NCBI RefSeq assembly: GCF_025024155.1
Contig: NW_026251728.1
Coordinates: 62,001 to 126,000 of the forward strand
From: Gamsiella multidivaricata
Lineage: Eukaryota; Mortierellomycota; Mortierellomycetes; Mortierellales; Mortierellaceae
DNA: 64,000 nucleotides
Reading direction: 5' to 3'
The position numbers and the translations under genes were made by a program. The notes under the pieces were generated by a model that made no database searches, was not told where the DNA came from, and saw only the letters and a list, made by a program, of their open reading frames with translations. Each line of letters starts with the position of its first letter. Position 1 is the stretch's first letter. Of this stretch, positions 37,220 through 50,144 are shown piece after piece.

Positions 37220-39120
37220 AAACATACGTTTAGGTGGTCAGCCGTAGCTTGCTTGATGCCAGCAATCAAAAAGAATACATCCTCATGCGCCGAGTTGAGC
37301 TGTGCGAAACAATTTTATCGAAACCGATCGCTGGTCTTGTGTGCCAGGCGTACGGATGCTAGACGTTCCTGGCGACACCCTTCAAATTCCTTTGTGTGGA
37401 CCCTGGTGTGGTGACTGAGATGTTGTGCAGATGTTTGGCGAACACAGCTGTATCCTGGATAACTGCATTTGCATCTATATGCCGCAATAGAAGTCTGGGT
37501 CGAGCGAATTTTCTTTCACATATTTATGGTGCAACAAAAGTATACCTTACGTTGTAGATGGGTATGCCTGCGCCAGCGGAGACATTAAATACAACGTTGG
37601 AGAGGGATGGTGATAATGGACCATATCACAAACAATACTTGCGAGACAACCTGGATGTAGAACGACATCCAATCATGTTTCAAATATCGGAGAGGAAGCG
37701 CGACTAAAGTGAATGCGTGTCTAACAAGTCGGCGCTTTTACCAGGCCTGCTTCTTGCAATCGAACGATAAACGTACCGCCTCCAACGAGCACTCTCCGCC
37801 CTACATACCACGTTTTGAATAATTAGAAAGCGGATTCCAGGAATAATGAGGAAGAGCGTTATTGATGTCCTCGCAACATTGCATTTCTTTCAGCAGGTCC
37901 CTGGTAGGCTAAACCCCAAGATCTAGTCCTCGATGTAGTATCTTGCCTTCCAACCCAGCCTGCGGGATTAGCCCCCTGGGAGTCTCGTCAATCAAATCCG
38001 TCAGTGTCAATCTCGGTGCTCTACTGGGGATCGGGGACCGGGGAACCTCTGACCCTTTCAATCATGGCTTCCGTTGGACCGGGACCCCATTCTGTATTAC
38101 CGACCATATTCGAGCGGCTGGTCTCGAGATACAGGTGCTCGAGCACCATCCATCAGGTCTTGCTCCCGGGTACACAGAACATTAACCACTACGCATTGTT
38201 GGTAGTTCGTTTGAAGATAAAAAGAATATGAAGAAAGGAAGTAAGCAGGACGAGGAGGGAGAATGGGCGGAATCATTTTTATGTACTAAGTGTAGTGTCA
38301 TCTACTCTGTATGACGCCCAATTCATTTCTCTTTCGTTCACCGTGTATGGTTTGTCCCTGCCGGTAACATTCTCAACCTGACAACCAGGTACGGGAAGTA
38401 TTCTGACGACAACGGTCCTGTCTCACTCATCAAGCAGATACTGCTACACTGCAGCTTTTCTCGATTCGATAATGGCAGTACTTTCTTTTGATGCAATTGC
38501 TCATACAGAGATTGCTGCACTCCTGGTAGGTACCGTCGGTTCTGATAAGGATGTGACCCTACATGGTGGTCTTGTCTGTGGAGGTGGCGGTGACATATCC
38601 CTCCTTCTGGCTGCCGCCATTGTCGTCAGAGTTGCTGACATAGGCTACGAATTCAACTCGTTTGTCCATGTGGATCTTTTTGCACGGGAGTTGGCAGTAG
38701 AGGATGTCGTAGAGTCTTTTTATTGTCATTTCAAAACGTCGATAAAGATACTCAATTGAGAACGACATGAGACTAGATCGCGCATAATAACATATGGCCC
38801 CAGTGGGGTAGCGACGTTCTCTATCACCTTTTCAGCAACTCCGTGTATATGACTTTACTAGTAAGCTGCAGCTCCTCGCTGAGGTTGGACACAAAGTCGT
38901 TCTTCTTGGACAAGGCGAGGAGTTAATCCAGTGCTCCGAGCTACCCAGCCATGAATATGGCACTCGGTTCGATGGAGAGTGCCATGCTGAGCGGTCGGAC
39001 GATCGAAGCACGTTTAATGATCTCGCGGTCGGCACCGGCGCGTTCGAGAAGGACGGCCAAGGTCAAGCCAGCGATGCCTCCTCCTGTAATTAAGATCTTG
39101 AGGCCTACGGGTGGTATTAG
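37220..39120 (-). pseudogene. FAD-dependent monooxygenase pseudogene
   Basis: Fragments of a class A flavoprotein monooxygenase read along the minus strand in the right order. The Rossmann motif ILITGGGIAGLTLAVLLERAG is at about 39100-39040. Next come YDILYCQLPCKKIHMDKRVEF (about 38720-38660), SLYEQLHQKKVLPLSN with LMSETGPLSSEYFP (about 38510-38385), an EWGP...AMIE and VRG..VPDPQ block near 38090-38020, TWYVGRRVLVGGG (37818-37777; in intact enzymes a GRTVLLGDA-type FAD site), and NVSAGAGIPIYN (about 37590-37555). Stops and frame changes separate nearly all blocks, and the GD of the second FAD motif has become GG. Intact relatives hydroxylate aromatic or polyketide-like substrates. This copy cannot make an active enzyme. 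Confidence 0.85.
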
Positions 39121-39530
39121 AGTTATTGCAGATGCTGAACAAGGGATTACTTAAAGTAGGTGAGAAGAAAGCGAAGTAAAGAAAAGAGGGAGGACAGGGT
39201 ACGACCAATTTGTGCGCTTAATTGTTTTCGGCGCAATGGCGCCTGGTCGCCGCCACCAATTTCTATCATGCCAGCACCATAACCCTTAAACGGATTTAAT
39301 TGGCTGAATCTCCCTATCGTCTTCACGTTGCTCATCAAAACTCATCTCTTAAACTCTTCATCCTCTTCTTCAGGCCAACGACACCCTGTGCCTATACGAC
39401 CTCTCTTCTGCCACTGAGATCCTGTAATATATCGTGGATCATATAATTCTTCAGAGGAAAAAAAATCTGAGAGGCAAACTGGCACTAAATTCGACTCAGC
39501 AACACAACACATACAGGACACAGAACTATA

Positions 39531-41129
39531 ATGCAGTTCAAGGAGTTCGACGCTTTCCCCAAGGTCGAGTCCGGCTTTGTGAAGCGGACAGGGACGGGCG
39601 GCATCTTGACCTTAGTTGTCACAGCGATCCTCTGCATCCTTGTCGTCGGTGAAATCAAGGACTATATGACCCTTCGCAACGACTACAAGTTCTTGGTCGA
39701 CCCTCTTGTCAACCACGAGCTGCAGATTAATCTCGATATCACAATCGCAATGCCATGCAATGGTAAAGCTGAACTCGAAAACCTTCATGCCAATGGCTCT
39801 TTTCAATTGGCTCGAAAGCTAATGACCGACGTTGTCTACGACACGATTCTGTGATTCGTGGTTATTAGCATTGTCGATCGATCTTCGGGATATCGCCGAG
39901 GTGCAGCTTCGACTTTCGGACAAAGTCCACAAGATCCCAACAGTACGTTCTTTCTGCATAAGATGAGAAGGAGAGACGAACGCGGATGTCATTTGTTTTG
40001 TATGATACCCTAATCCCCTCAGCCTCTTTTATGATATCGCAGGATTTCTCGCTGGGATCCTCAACTCATTCAAAGAACATCCGCAACAAACCTCTGAACG
40101 TTCAAAAACTGATCAGGGCTGCCAGCAGGACGGCAGCGCTGGAAAAAGCATCCACACAAAGTATGAAGAATTGAAGGATAACATCGTCAAGTATCAGCAA
40201 AGATTAGTCTTTCTCGCATAGCTTCCTGATCACTTGCGATGCCTGTTTTTTGTAATGTAGCGGATACCGACTTTAAGGCTTGCAGGATCGTCGGAAGTTT
40301 TGAGGCAAACAAACTAAGCGGCAATATGCACATTACTGCAGTTGGACATGGATATCCAGGAGCACATATTGATCATCACGGTATGCTGAGTATCTTTTTT
40401 TCATGTATCCATATCACTGGACTACACCAGGAAACACCTCGGCCAGGGATCATTGTTCATGCTAATCAGCAACCCATCAATATTCCTGCCCTTGCCCACT
40501 GCTAGTGATGAACATGACGCACAAGATTGACGAGCTGTCGTTTGGAGAGTTGTACCCGACCATTGTCAACCCATTGGACGATAGTTTCGAGATTTCAAAG
40601 TCAGGTACATCTCATTTTTGACTGCAGGACAGAGACATGGGGCCGGTTCAACATATACATCACACTAACAGGGATATTTATACGTTGTAGCATTCGAAGC
40701 ATTCCAGTACTTTTTGGTCGTAGTTCCTACGATTTACGTCGGTACGTTGTCAACTTTCGACTTTCCATCCTTACTTCATCATCCACCACTTGTTGAAAAA
40801 TCTAACATTTACTTATACTACTATTCTCTACGTCTCTTTTAGACCGCTCGAAAAAGGAACTCTTAACGAACCAATATTCTGTCAGTGAATATCGCCGGAC
40901 ATTCGGGGATGACCAAGGCGTGCCTGGGTTGTTCTTCAAATACGATTTTGAGCCGATGACACTGATGATTTCCGAAGAGTCGTCAATGTCGTTTGGGCAT
41001 TTGCTGGTCCGGCTCGCAGGTCTTGTCGGAGGGTATTATGTGACCGCGGGCATGGCGCATAAGGTTCTGAGTGCGATCTATTATTTCTTCAAACCGGAGC
41101 AGGCGCCCTTGAGGAGGCATAATGTTTGA
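39531..41129 (+). CDS. erv41: COPII cargo receptor Erv41/ERGIC2
   Basis: Seven exons (39531-39762, 39869-39942, 40043-40160, 40261-40380, 40506-40604, 40691-40741, 40843-41129) give 326 residues. The N-terminus FKEFDAFPKVESGFVKRTGTGG precedes a first membrane helix (LVVTAILCILVVGEI). A lumenal beta-rich domain has the block ACRIVGSFEANKLSGNMHI, then FGELYPTIVNPLDD and FKYDFEPMTLMISE. A second helix near residue 295 and a short basic tail with RRHNV follow. This two-helix, large-lumenal-loop build is that of the Erv41-Erv46 complex, which cycles between ER and Golgi and retrieves ER residents or packs membrane cargo. The family cysteine block is shortened here, as in Erv41 compared with Erv46. 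Introns are 75-125 nt. Only the third exon, which is poorly conserved, has a less secure sequence. Confidence 0.93.
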
Positions 41130-43255
41130 TAAATGAAGAGGAGAAAGCAAAGCAAAAGCAGCATGCATGCATGCAACATATAATTTCCTAGGCAAATCTC
41201 GGTATCCTATCACTCTGTCGCGGTGATTTTGGTATTTAGAATACACTAAGCAAATAAATAGCCAATGCAGCACTTCTACAACTGGGACGAAGATGCAGGG
41301 TATTTGGCATCTACAAAGAATCGTTTATCATTAGGCAACAGCAAACATATTGAGGATAAGGTGGGGGGTAGATCGGATGCTTGTGAAGGTCAGACCCTCG
41401 TTTAACACCTGGTGGAACTACGTGGGTATGTTTATTGCCATTCGAGATTCCTGGTAGAGGTTCGCTTTAGTCCTCCCAGGCTGCATGCACAATAAGTCAT
41501 CTCGTATCTTCAAGTTATTGAAATATCGTTGTATGAACAAGAGACGCAGTATCCTGTTGCCTATGGAGGAAGTGACTATATTATCCTCACAGGCTATCCT
41601 TTACCGAACAAAACAAGCCCGCTACTCCAATTCATCCCCCTCCTTTGACTTCTCTATAATCGAAAGTTTGCCGCGGCGGGCATACATGCGAGCACACACT
41701 TCTGATAGGCATTTCGAGACATCGAGCAAACAATTGTTTCGCTGGGCGGCACCTTCCTCCATTCGTTGGAATTTGTCCTGAGCATGGCAGGCTGCCGTAT
41801 ATGTACCCGTGCGTACGGTGTGGTGCCCGTCCTTTGAAGCTATGGTGAGCACGGCGAGCAGTGCAATCAAAGAGGAGGATGTGAACTTGAACAAGGCTGT
41901 GAAGTTGATGCAGTGATTTTTTATGGTGTTTTATCTGAGGGTGCTGTGAACTGGAATCAATTCGAGATTACTTTCCATTCTCTATGCAGTAGCTCTTTGA
42001 ATATACTACTCGGGTGGTCCTGGTTTAGCCCTCTGCTTCGGTACACTTTTCCCACTGGTCCGTTGCATCCCCTTGAAATGCTGGTGTGCTTGATGGACTC
42101 CGTTCCTATTCATATCTTAACTGCATAATCCAACCGGCGGAATATTGTAAACATTGAAACGAGTTGAGATATGTTGATAGCCACCAAACTTGGGCCCGCG
42201 GTCCTTGGGCGCATTCTGATACTATGCATAATCATAGGGCCAATTGACACGGTAAGGCTAGGACTGGAGACCTTAATTGTATGTTTACCCCCCGCGCGCG
42301 CGTTCATAGTGCGGATGAATGACATGCGACTCGTGCTTCAATATGGAGAAGGATAAGGTCCTCATTTCTGCACCAATTGTCAACACGCTGTGTATTGTTT
42401 GCGACTGTAACGGTTGCGCAGATGCTCAGTGTAAATGACAATTTTTTTACGTGATAGACTACGAGAATGTTTATTACAGCGCTGCTTGGGCTGGACATCA
42501 CTGGCTATTCACTACCGCAGGGAAGAAACAGATTTCCTCAGGCACAATGAGGCCTAGTGCACAGTACGTCCCATAGTAAAAGTCCTTCAAACGGGTAGCC
42601 AGAACTAGGAAAGGTCTACAGAGCTGCCACAAGACAGGTCATCTGCTCTGGGCCTGTGTACCAATTGCTTCCACACCTCATCCACATGTTGAACATTGAA
42701 GAAAGCTGTTACAGAGAGAGTAACCTCCCACCTCCTCCATGTTTGTCAAACGTCTCTTCTCCTGCAGGAAAAACCATCCACGACATTACATGCCAGTTGT
42801 CGCCATCCTGTTATCCATAGCTCTGCGATCGTTGACTTTATTGCTCGCTTCGATATGGTCTATGGATGGGACAAAAAGACTACAACAGCTAACAGTCTCA
42901 ATGGCGAGGTGTGTTTAACAAAAGAGATTGCTCTCACTTGCTCTCGCCTTCGCCCTCCTCTCTACTATTAGGTCTGCGTTGTAACCCTCGCCATTTTCTT
43001 CGCCTCATCTTCGGTAGCCTTCGCCGTTCTCTGCAGTCAGCTTCGGCCTATGTAGACTTCGCCATATTCTCGCCCTCTGTAATAAGTTCCGCCCTGCAAA
43101 CTTTGCATCGCTGTCATTACTTAAACCGTGGACTCTTGTCTACCACCCTTCACCTCTTCATCTTCTCTTTCAAACACATCCTGATTAAATTCTTCTACCT
43201 TCACGCTTTCTTCTGGCATTCCTCACCCTAACTCTCCAAACCTTCCAAAGGACAA
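41130..43255. other. Intergenic with degenerate TTCGCC repeats
   Basis: No gene recognised in 2.1 kb. From about 42944 to 43075 the plus strand repeats TTCGCC or CTCGCC at irregular spacing, in a pyrimidine-rich context just before the channel gene. It may be a decayed tandem repeat in its promoter or leader. Confidence 0.45.
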
Positions 43256-46200
43256 ATGAGCCATGTTGCTTTGGAGATGTCAGAAAGCTCTGACACTACT
43301 CTCAGCGACCCTGTTTCTTCCAAGCTACAAGAAGAAGAAGCGGTTCCAATTTCCGGGCACAGAAGCCGAAGTAGTTGCCCCAATCCCCTTGAAGCAAATC
43401 AAGCTGAAAGCGGAAGTCCAGGTTAGACTTCTATCAAGTCATTGAAAGTAGCTACAGGTACAAGATACTGACTACTCTTTAAAGCAGTGCGTAAGTGGTA
43501 TTTCAAGCAGAACCCTGCCTTCTCCTCCGCGCCGCGCAATGAACTCTCTGCATTGACGAATAAGCAGTTTCTGAGCACTTTTGAGTAAGAATATGGATGC
43601 AACCTATTGCCCCGTATGACAAAGCCAAGCTCTCAATGCCTATCATCGATGCCTTCTTAGAATTGCGCGTATTGCTAAATTCAATCCTCAACCTATCTCT
43701 ACGTAAAAATTAGGCCGCAGCCAGCAGTGAAAATAGATGCATCGAATACATTTGCAAGCGTGAGTCCAGTACTCATTATAGTGGATTTATATTCATGGAC
43801 GTGGCTACAATGCGTATTGATATTAGACTTAACGTCTCGTTTCAATTTGGTCCCTATAGTGGAGCCTTGAGATGGACAATGTCACCGCCGGTCGATATGA
43901 TATCGTTCTGGGAATATCCACAGCTCAGCTCGATCTCCACAGAATCGAGTCATTTACATTTTACCAAACATCATACGGCTCTGCAGTAGGGGTCGAGGTA
44001 TAGCATCATACGGAACTCTTGCGAACTCTCTTCAATCACCATCTCGCGTGAGTTATTCAGAGCTACCACTTACTCAACTACCTGCCCTCATATGTTAGAT
44101 TATTTCGAAGCGCCATCTCCGTCTACTATGTAAGATTCCCAGCAATTGAAAGAACTGAGGAGAGCACATAGCGATATTATGCACCTACAGCTGACGAAAA
44201 TCATTTCTTGCGATCGCAGCGATGTCATGCTCCGGGATCTCTCGCTGGAAGCTACATTATCAGCTTCAAAGACTGAATGACGCCGATGATGACGAAGATG
44301 ATAATGTGCGGGGAATGATTCTGGAGATCAGAACGGAAGTAGACGAAGAATCCCCTTCTGGTATCCCCGTAGGATATATAGAACTAGAATTCATGGAGAT
44401 TCACCCCTGTCATGCCAAAAACATTCTCCACGGTATGATACGATGAGCAAATCATCTGCTTGACGAACAAAGCAACCGTAACCTTTAGAATTACATTAAT
44501 ACGAGTATATGTCCTTCGCCTAATTAGATCCTTATCTCCGCACACACCAGCCTTTCCTTTGGTCAATCGACGCAGATGTCATGGACGACTGCACTGACAA
44601 AGTTTTGCCATATCAACCCAAAAAAGTGCTAAGATTCGACATCTCTGGCGATGGAATGCACGCTGTGACGCTATCAGGTACAAGTTCACATCTGTGCATA
44701 GATCTATGGGACCTACATCAGCCAAGTGCGCCCGTTGGTAGCACTGGAGCTGCAGCCGTTGAGGGGGTTATGAATCGTGAGCCCGCGCCATTTCATCCAG
44801 GCCACTATGCTGGCATCCGCATACCTATGAAGGGCTACCAAGAAAGGCTCCGCCATCGCACTCTTGATATATTTGCCTCCTGGAACGCATCGCAGATTGC
44901 ATTGATCGACGCAACGGATGATCGCTCTCCCAAGGCAATTCCAGACTTCCAAAGTGTATTTGCGGTTTATCGACACCTCGAGAGCAATCGAGCATCGTCA
45001 GAATCTTCTCCGACCAAAGCTATTCTGTACCCATCTAAAGACTACCAGCATTGCGATTTGTTTAAGGACTTTCATGGTTACGGAAAGTTCTATATCGATA
45101 CCACAGAGGACCCCATGATTAAGAATGAGCTCTTCATCGCCTGTGATGGATGGTCTGTTCAGCTGTACAACGCATTTGGTAGATGGGAGCTGATGCGGAA
45201 GATAACGTTGGTTCAGCCTTATGATGATATCCTCAATCTTCCAGACACCGAGTTCGTTGTCGATGGCCTTCGAGGGAAATACTTCGTTTGGACAGACCAC
45301 CATGAGGGCCTTGTCTCGATTTGGGACATAACACTCGGTTCCCTGATAACGCCTATTCGGCTACCTTTTGACACTGAGACAATCAAAAGGACCAGGTCCT
45401 GCCTTTCAAGCGATGGGTCCATCGTGGCGTTCTATCGTGGCTCTGAATATGCGACATACAAAACAGCAACAGGAGAACAGATCGGATACTATAGAGTGCC
45501 TGAGCACTGTGGACACATTTTCAATCTCCACTTCTTGAAGGGCGGCACTCAGATTATGTTCGAAAGCAAGCTCGAAAATGGCCCCAACTCAAGAACCTTC
45601 GGCGTTATAATGGAGACGGTCAGCATGAACCCTTTGAGTCGGTTTGCTGTGTCAGGAATATGTTCCGCTCGAGATTCCTTCAAGGAACAGGATGACCGAA
45701 ACATCTACTCCCGTCATGGATCAAAGCTAGAGATGGTAAGCCTGGAGGAACGTATCAACAAAGAGAACTCCAGGCCAGAATCGACTTGCGACGATAAATG
45801 CAAAGAGAATCTGCGGCCACTTAGTCAGCACAAAACAGCCTTCACAGCACCATCTGGGCTGCACTTTAGCGTCAAAATCTATCAGGCAGCTGGCAGAATG
45901 CTCGGTCAGGGTCGTGAACCACTATCAGGCGTCGTTGTCACCATGTCGACTGACACTCAATCCAGGATGTTCACCATCCCGGCTGATGTGCTTCACAACA
46001 AGCAGCTTGTTGATTACGAATGGGCTGTATTCCTCGAAGACACGGAACGCCTTGTTGTTGCGACTGAGTGCCGACTCATGATCTGGGACCTCCCGTCCAC
46101 CATACAGGGGGACATATCCTTGATCCTGCCTTTGTGGGTTGGAGGCGAAACGTATAGCCCCGTCAATGGAAAGGAGAACTGGCAGACATGCCCTCACGAG

Positions 46201-49200
46201 GAGGTGTTCGCGCCAAGGTACATCCGCGACGAGGAGGACGGGAGGCGGCATGAGAAGATACTATGTCTCAGCACAAAGATCAACTGTTGTGTCACGAACT
46301 ACCTGTCGCTCTTGGTTGGAATCGGAGCACTACGCGACATTTTCCTGCTCGCGGACAAGCCTTGCCAGGATGAAATCCTCAAATATGTCGCTCGACACAT
46401 CAACCTCTATATGGCCCCAAGCTATCCAGAGTTGAGCGTACTTCTATTCACCTGTCACCAATGGGATCCGAAGAGTCACTTGTCTTACGAGCGATTTGTA
46501 ACCGCAATACTCGCGTCGCCTTTCGGAAGATGGATACCTAAACAAGACATGGACGAAGATACAAATCCCATTGCAATTCTTATCGAGAAGGCTAAGACAG
46601 AGCCTCGAGCCATGGGACTCGCAAAAGTCTTTATCGATTACTGCATCCGCCAGGCACGACTTGAAAAGAGCCCACATTTCTTATTACCAGTCTTACAGTG
46701 TCTGCATAGTTTGGTCGACAAGAAGCAGCTGCACTCCGAGCTCGCCTTGACTACTCTGCGAAGCCTTGCCTATGCTCCTGTCAATGATCGGTCATTCATT
46801 ATCGGACGCCACACCATCGCTCATCCTCCAGAGCTTAGACTGAAGTTCTGGAAGTCCAATATTCGACCTCTATATAAGTGCGACGACCCAGTACTACAGC
46901 TGGTTCATACTCCAAATGTCCATAATCCTCAGAACGACAATTTTACGCGGTCCTTATTTGTCGCTGATTTTCGCATGCTTTGGCACGTCAAGGACAGTAA
47001 TCCTAGATTGCTTTCGAAAACGTCTCCTATACAGCCTGGGAAATGGACCTCTTGGTTACGAATCCTTTTTTATACAATTGTTCACAAGTGCAAGCTCAAG
47101 AGCAACATAGCAGTTGAGTGCCATGACTTTGCTCTAGAGCCACTTGACAATCCTGCCCTCGCTGCGTTGATCGAGTACAAATGGTAAGAGACCTTGTACA
47201 TGGCATATACGTGTATTTATCTCACATGCTTTATGCACCGGAGCGGATATTTATTCCATGTAATTTTGCCATAGGAACACAATCGGGTTCAAGTACTGGC
47301 TGCTGCGGTTCCTCTGCCAGTGCTGTTACTACGCATTGGTACTCGTGGCGGTGTTCATTCAGGTTTATGGCCCAAATAGAAGACCTCTTGTTGGAGTGTT
47401 TTTTGCCATAGCTGCAGGATCTCTCATATTCCTCTGGCTGGAGCTGATCCAGGCCTTCAAGGGATGGAAGCGATACTTTGCGTAAGGAATACACAATGCT
47501 TTTCCTGCCTAAGTACGATGTCTTCACCATTACTCATCGGCGCTCTTTATCTTCGTGGCTATCATTCGGCTTCTGTCGCATAGGTCGATTTACAACATCG
47601 TGGATCTGATCACATTCGGATTCACCATGGCCGCAAGCATCGTTCAACTTGTTGTCATGCTATCATCACCAGAGCCCCTCCTGGCGGACGGTGCGGGGCA
47701 AATTGAAAGAACACCAGAAGGAACCGGAAATGGTCTTCTAAGCTTCTCTGTGCTATTTATCTCACTTCACTTCGTAAGTCGCCGATGTTTTTCGTTTGCG
47801 AGACCATTTGTCGCTTACTTTGCTTACATCACCGCTAATATACGGTTCCTATCTCTTTTGTGTTCTCGTCATCTTGTTTCTAGTTGTTTGAGCTTCGTGT
47901 AAGCAAAAATGTGTCCCATTATGTGACAATCATCATCATGATCATCAGCCAGATCCGCGTGTTCTTCTTTATCTTCTTTGGCGGAATTCTGGCCTTCACC
48001 ACCGCCATTCTGCATCTGCTTCACGCGTGTTCGTTTGAAAGTTGCAAGGACCTGGGCTTGAGTTTCCCGAGGCACTTTTACTATGCCATATCCTCGACGT
48101 ACTTATTCATGGTAAGGTCGCGATTAATTTGATGACATCTCAAGATTGATGCACTAGATATACGGTACTTATAACGATTCTATTCTCTTTTCCTCTCTCC
48201 GTACAATTTTAAAAATAAGGGCGGCCGATATGATCCAATTAGCGATATCCTCAACGACCAAGAACATCCAAACTGGCCTTTCCACATGATGATGATCATT
48301 TACTTTTTCTTCACAGTTATCCTAATGCTGAATGTTCTTATCGGTAAGATATCTCTAGTACGTGCATTACTTTCATGACGTGGACTTGCTGGACGATATG
48401 CTGACCTTATCTCTCATCCTGTCCTTGACCACATGCAGCATTGATTAATGTCGCGTTCAACGCCGGCGACGAAACTTGGGTTCAAGCCTGGCTCCAGTAC
48501 CGGCTTCAGATCGTCCAGAGCGCAGAGAACTTAACATATCACATACCAGGTGCGCTTAGCGTTCATTTTCAAATCTATCTTTTGCTTTATCTTCGGCCCA
48601 TGCATTGCCTTTTTCTTCTCAACTAATGATTGCTCGCTTTTGGGCTTTTCTCCTCCTCTAATCGGTAGGCTTTAGGCAGGTGTATGACTGGTTCCCGAAT
48701 GAGATCTACTACTCGGCAACGCTTCAGCAAGTCAAGAAATACAAGGAAAAATATCAGCTCCATTATGAAGACGAATCAGCGCTCGTCGATAGTCAGCCAA
48801 ACCATTTCAGCAACAGTAGCAACAGTCCTTCGCCACTGATGCCCCATATCCACTCAGGTTCCTGTTCTTCGTCCGCGTCTAGCCCTGCCTCTGGCTCTGC
48901 TATCATATCGAACTCTATCATGGGTTCTGTGAAAACAACAAAGTCAGCAGGAGAGCCAGCGGCGACAACGCAAAGGGAACAAGGGCATCGGAATCGGCAG
49001 GAAGCAGATCCACAAACCATGAGGAGACCGCACGAAGGGTTGGAGGAGGATCTGTACCAAAAGATCAACGATAGGCTGAAGGAGCAAGAAGAAAAGTTAA
49101 ATGACAAGTTCCAAGCACAGCAGCAGCTAATCCAAGCGCAGCAACAGGAGCTCCAGGCACAGCTAGCAATGCTCCAGGATCATCTCACTAGTCTTCTGGC

Positions 49201-49219
49201 AGTCCAGAGCCAGCGCTAG
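43256..49219 (+). CDS. TRP-like ion-transport-domain protein
   Basis: Thirteen exons close in frame to about 1543 residues: 43256-43421, 43465-43490, 43721-43759, 43860-43997, 44099-44129, 44220-44432, 44576-47183, 47275-47481, 47584-47773, 47884-48111, 48220-48343, 48439-48549, 48669-49219. The large seventh exon opens with beta-propeller-like repeats (LRFDISGDGMHAVTLSG ... LCIDLWDL; YFVWTDHHEGLVSIWDI; RLMIWDLPS). A helical region follows, then six or so membrane segments and a pore-like part, GGRYDPISDILNDQ, before MMMIIYFFFTVILMLNVLIA. The last helix runs into LINVAFNAGDETWVQAW. The Gln-rich C-terminus predicts a coiled coil (about 49025-49210). This resembles fungal TRP/polycystin-like cation channels with N-terminal WD-like domains. 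The small early exons are supported by phase closure only, and the 43860 exon could end at 43985 instead of 43997. Selectivity is unknown. Confidence 0.85.
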
Positions 49220-50144
49220 CTTATTGCTATTCATAGAAATAAGAGCGCGACACATATCATATAGACATGTATGAATGGATATACGCAAGTTGGTTATAAG
49301 AACATTTGGGCAAAGGAGTATATAATAAAATAGATTAATAAAAACAAACCTAAGTCGGGAGCCAGTAAATGAGAAGCATTGGCTATCCCTGGCGAACTTA
49401 ATGGAAGAAGCTAGTTGAGGTGAAAATGAGGAATCCAGGAACCAACGCTTTAGCGCACAGGCCAGCAATCTTTTCGGCGAATCAGAGCTCGTCGTGCGGC
49501 GCAATTGATTTGTTGTACCTGAAACATTTTGAATCCGATCGATCCAAAAACCTGGATATGGTTTGCCCGGATCGGAATATGCCGATCACAGACACTACAA
49601 AAAGAACCCGAAGTGGCCCATGGGTTCGACGATGAGGGGACAAGAGTAGGAGGTCTGCCGTCAAAAGCTAGGGTTTCCTGGCAAATGAGAATCAACATTG
49701 CAATCTGCAGCGTCTTAAGCGCGGAAATCTTCTGCTTGAGCACACGTTGTACCAGAAAGACAAAGTCCTTGACTAGAAATGATGAATGGTAATATAATTG
49801 CCCATATACGCTTTTACCTATTTTTTTTTTTTCCAATAGCTGACGCAGCTCAACCAGCTACATTTCAGGAAATCACGACCCAGCATGAAAGCAGACATGA
49901 ATTATAATTATTGCATGATCCGGTGTTTTTGAAAGATATGCACCATACATCCATCAATACATATTGAATTAGATTTTTTGGGGGATTTTATTTGTTGAAA
50001 TGTCAGATTTATCTTACAAGCTGTGGAAGGATATTAGAAAAAAAGAGTGAATACAAAGAGAGGGAGTGATGGAGGGTTGCTTGAGTGTGTGCTAGTGGTC
50101 AAGATAAGCGAGGACGGATAGGAAGAGCGCACGGCACCCTTCAT
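49220..50144. other. Convergent 3' flanks
   Basis: Between the channel gene (+) and the Vip1-like gene (-). No gene seen. AT-rich with AATAAAA-type signals near 49325 and 49338. Confidence 0.5.
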
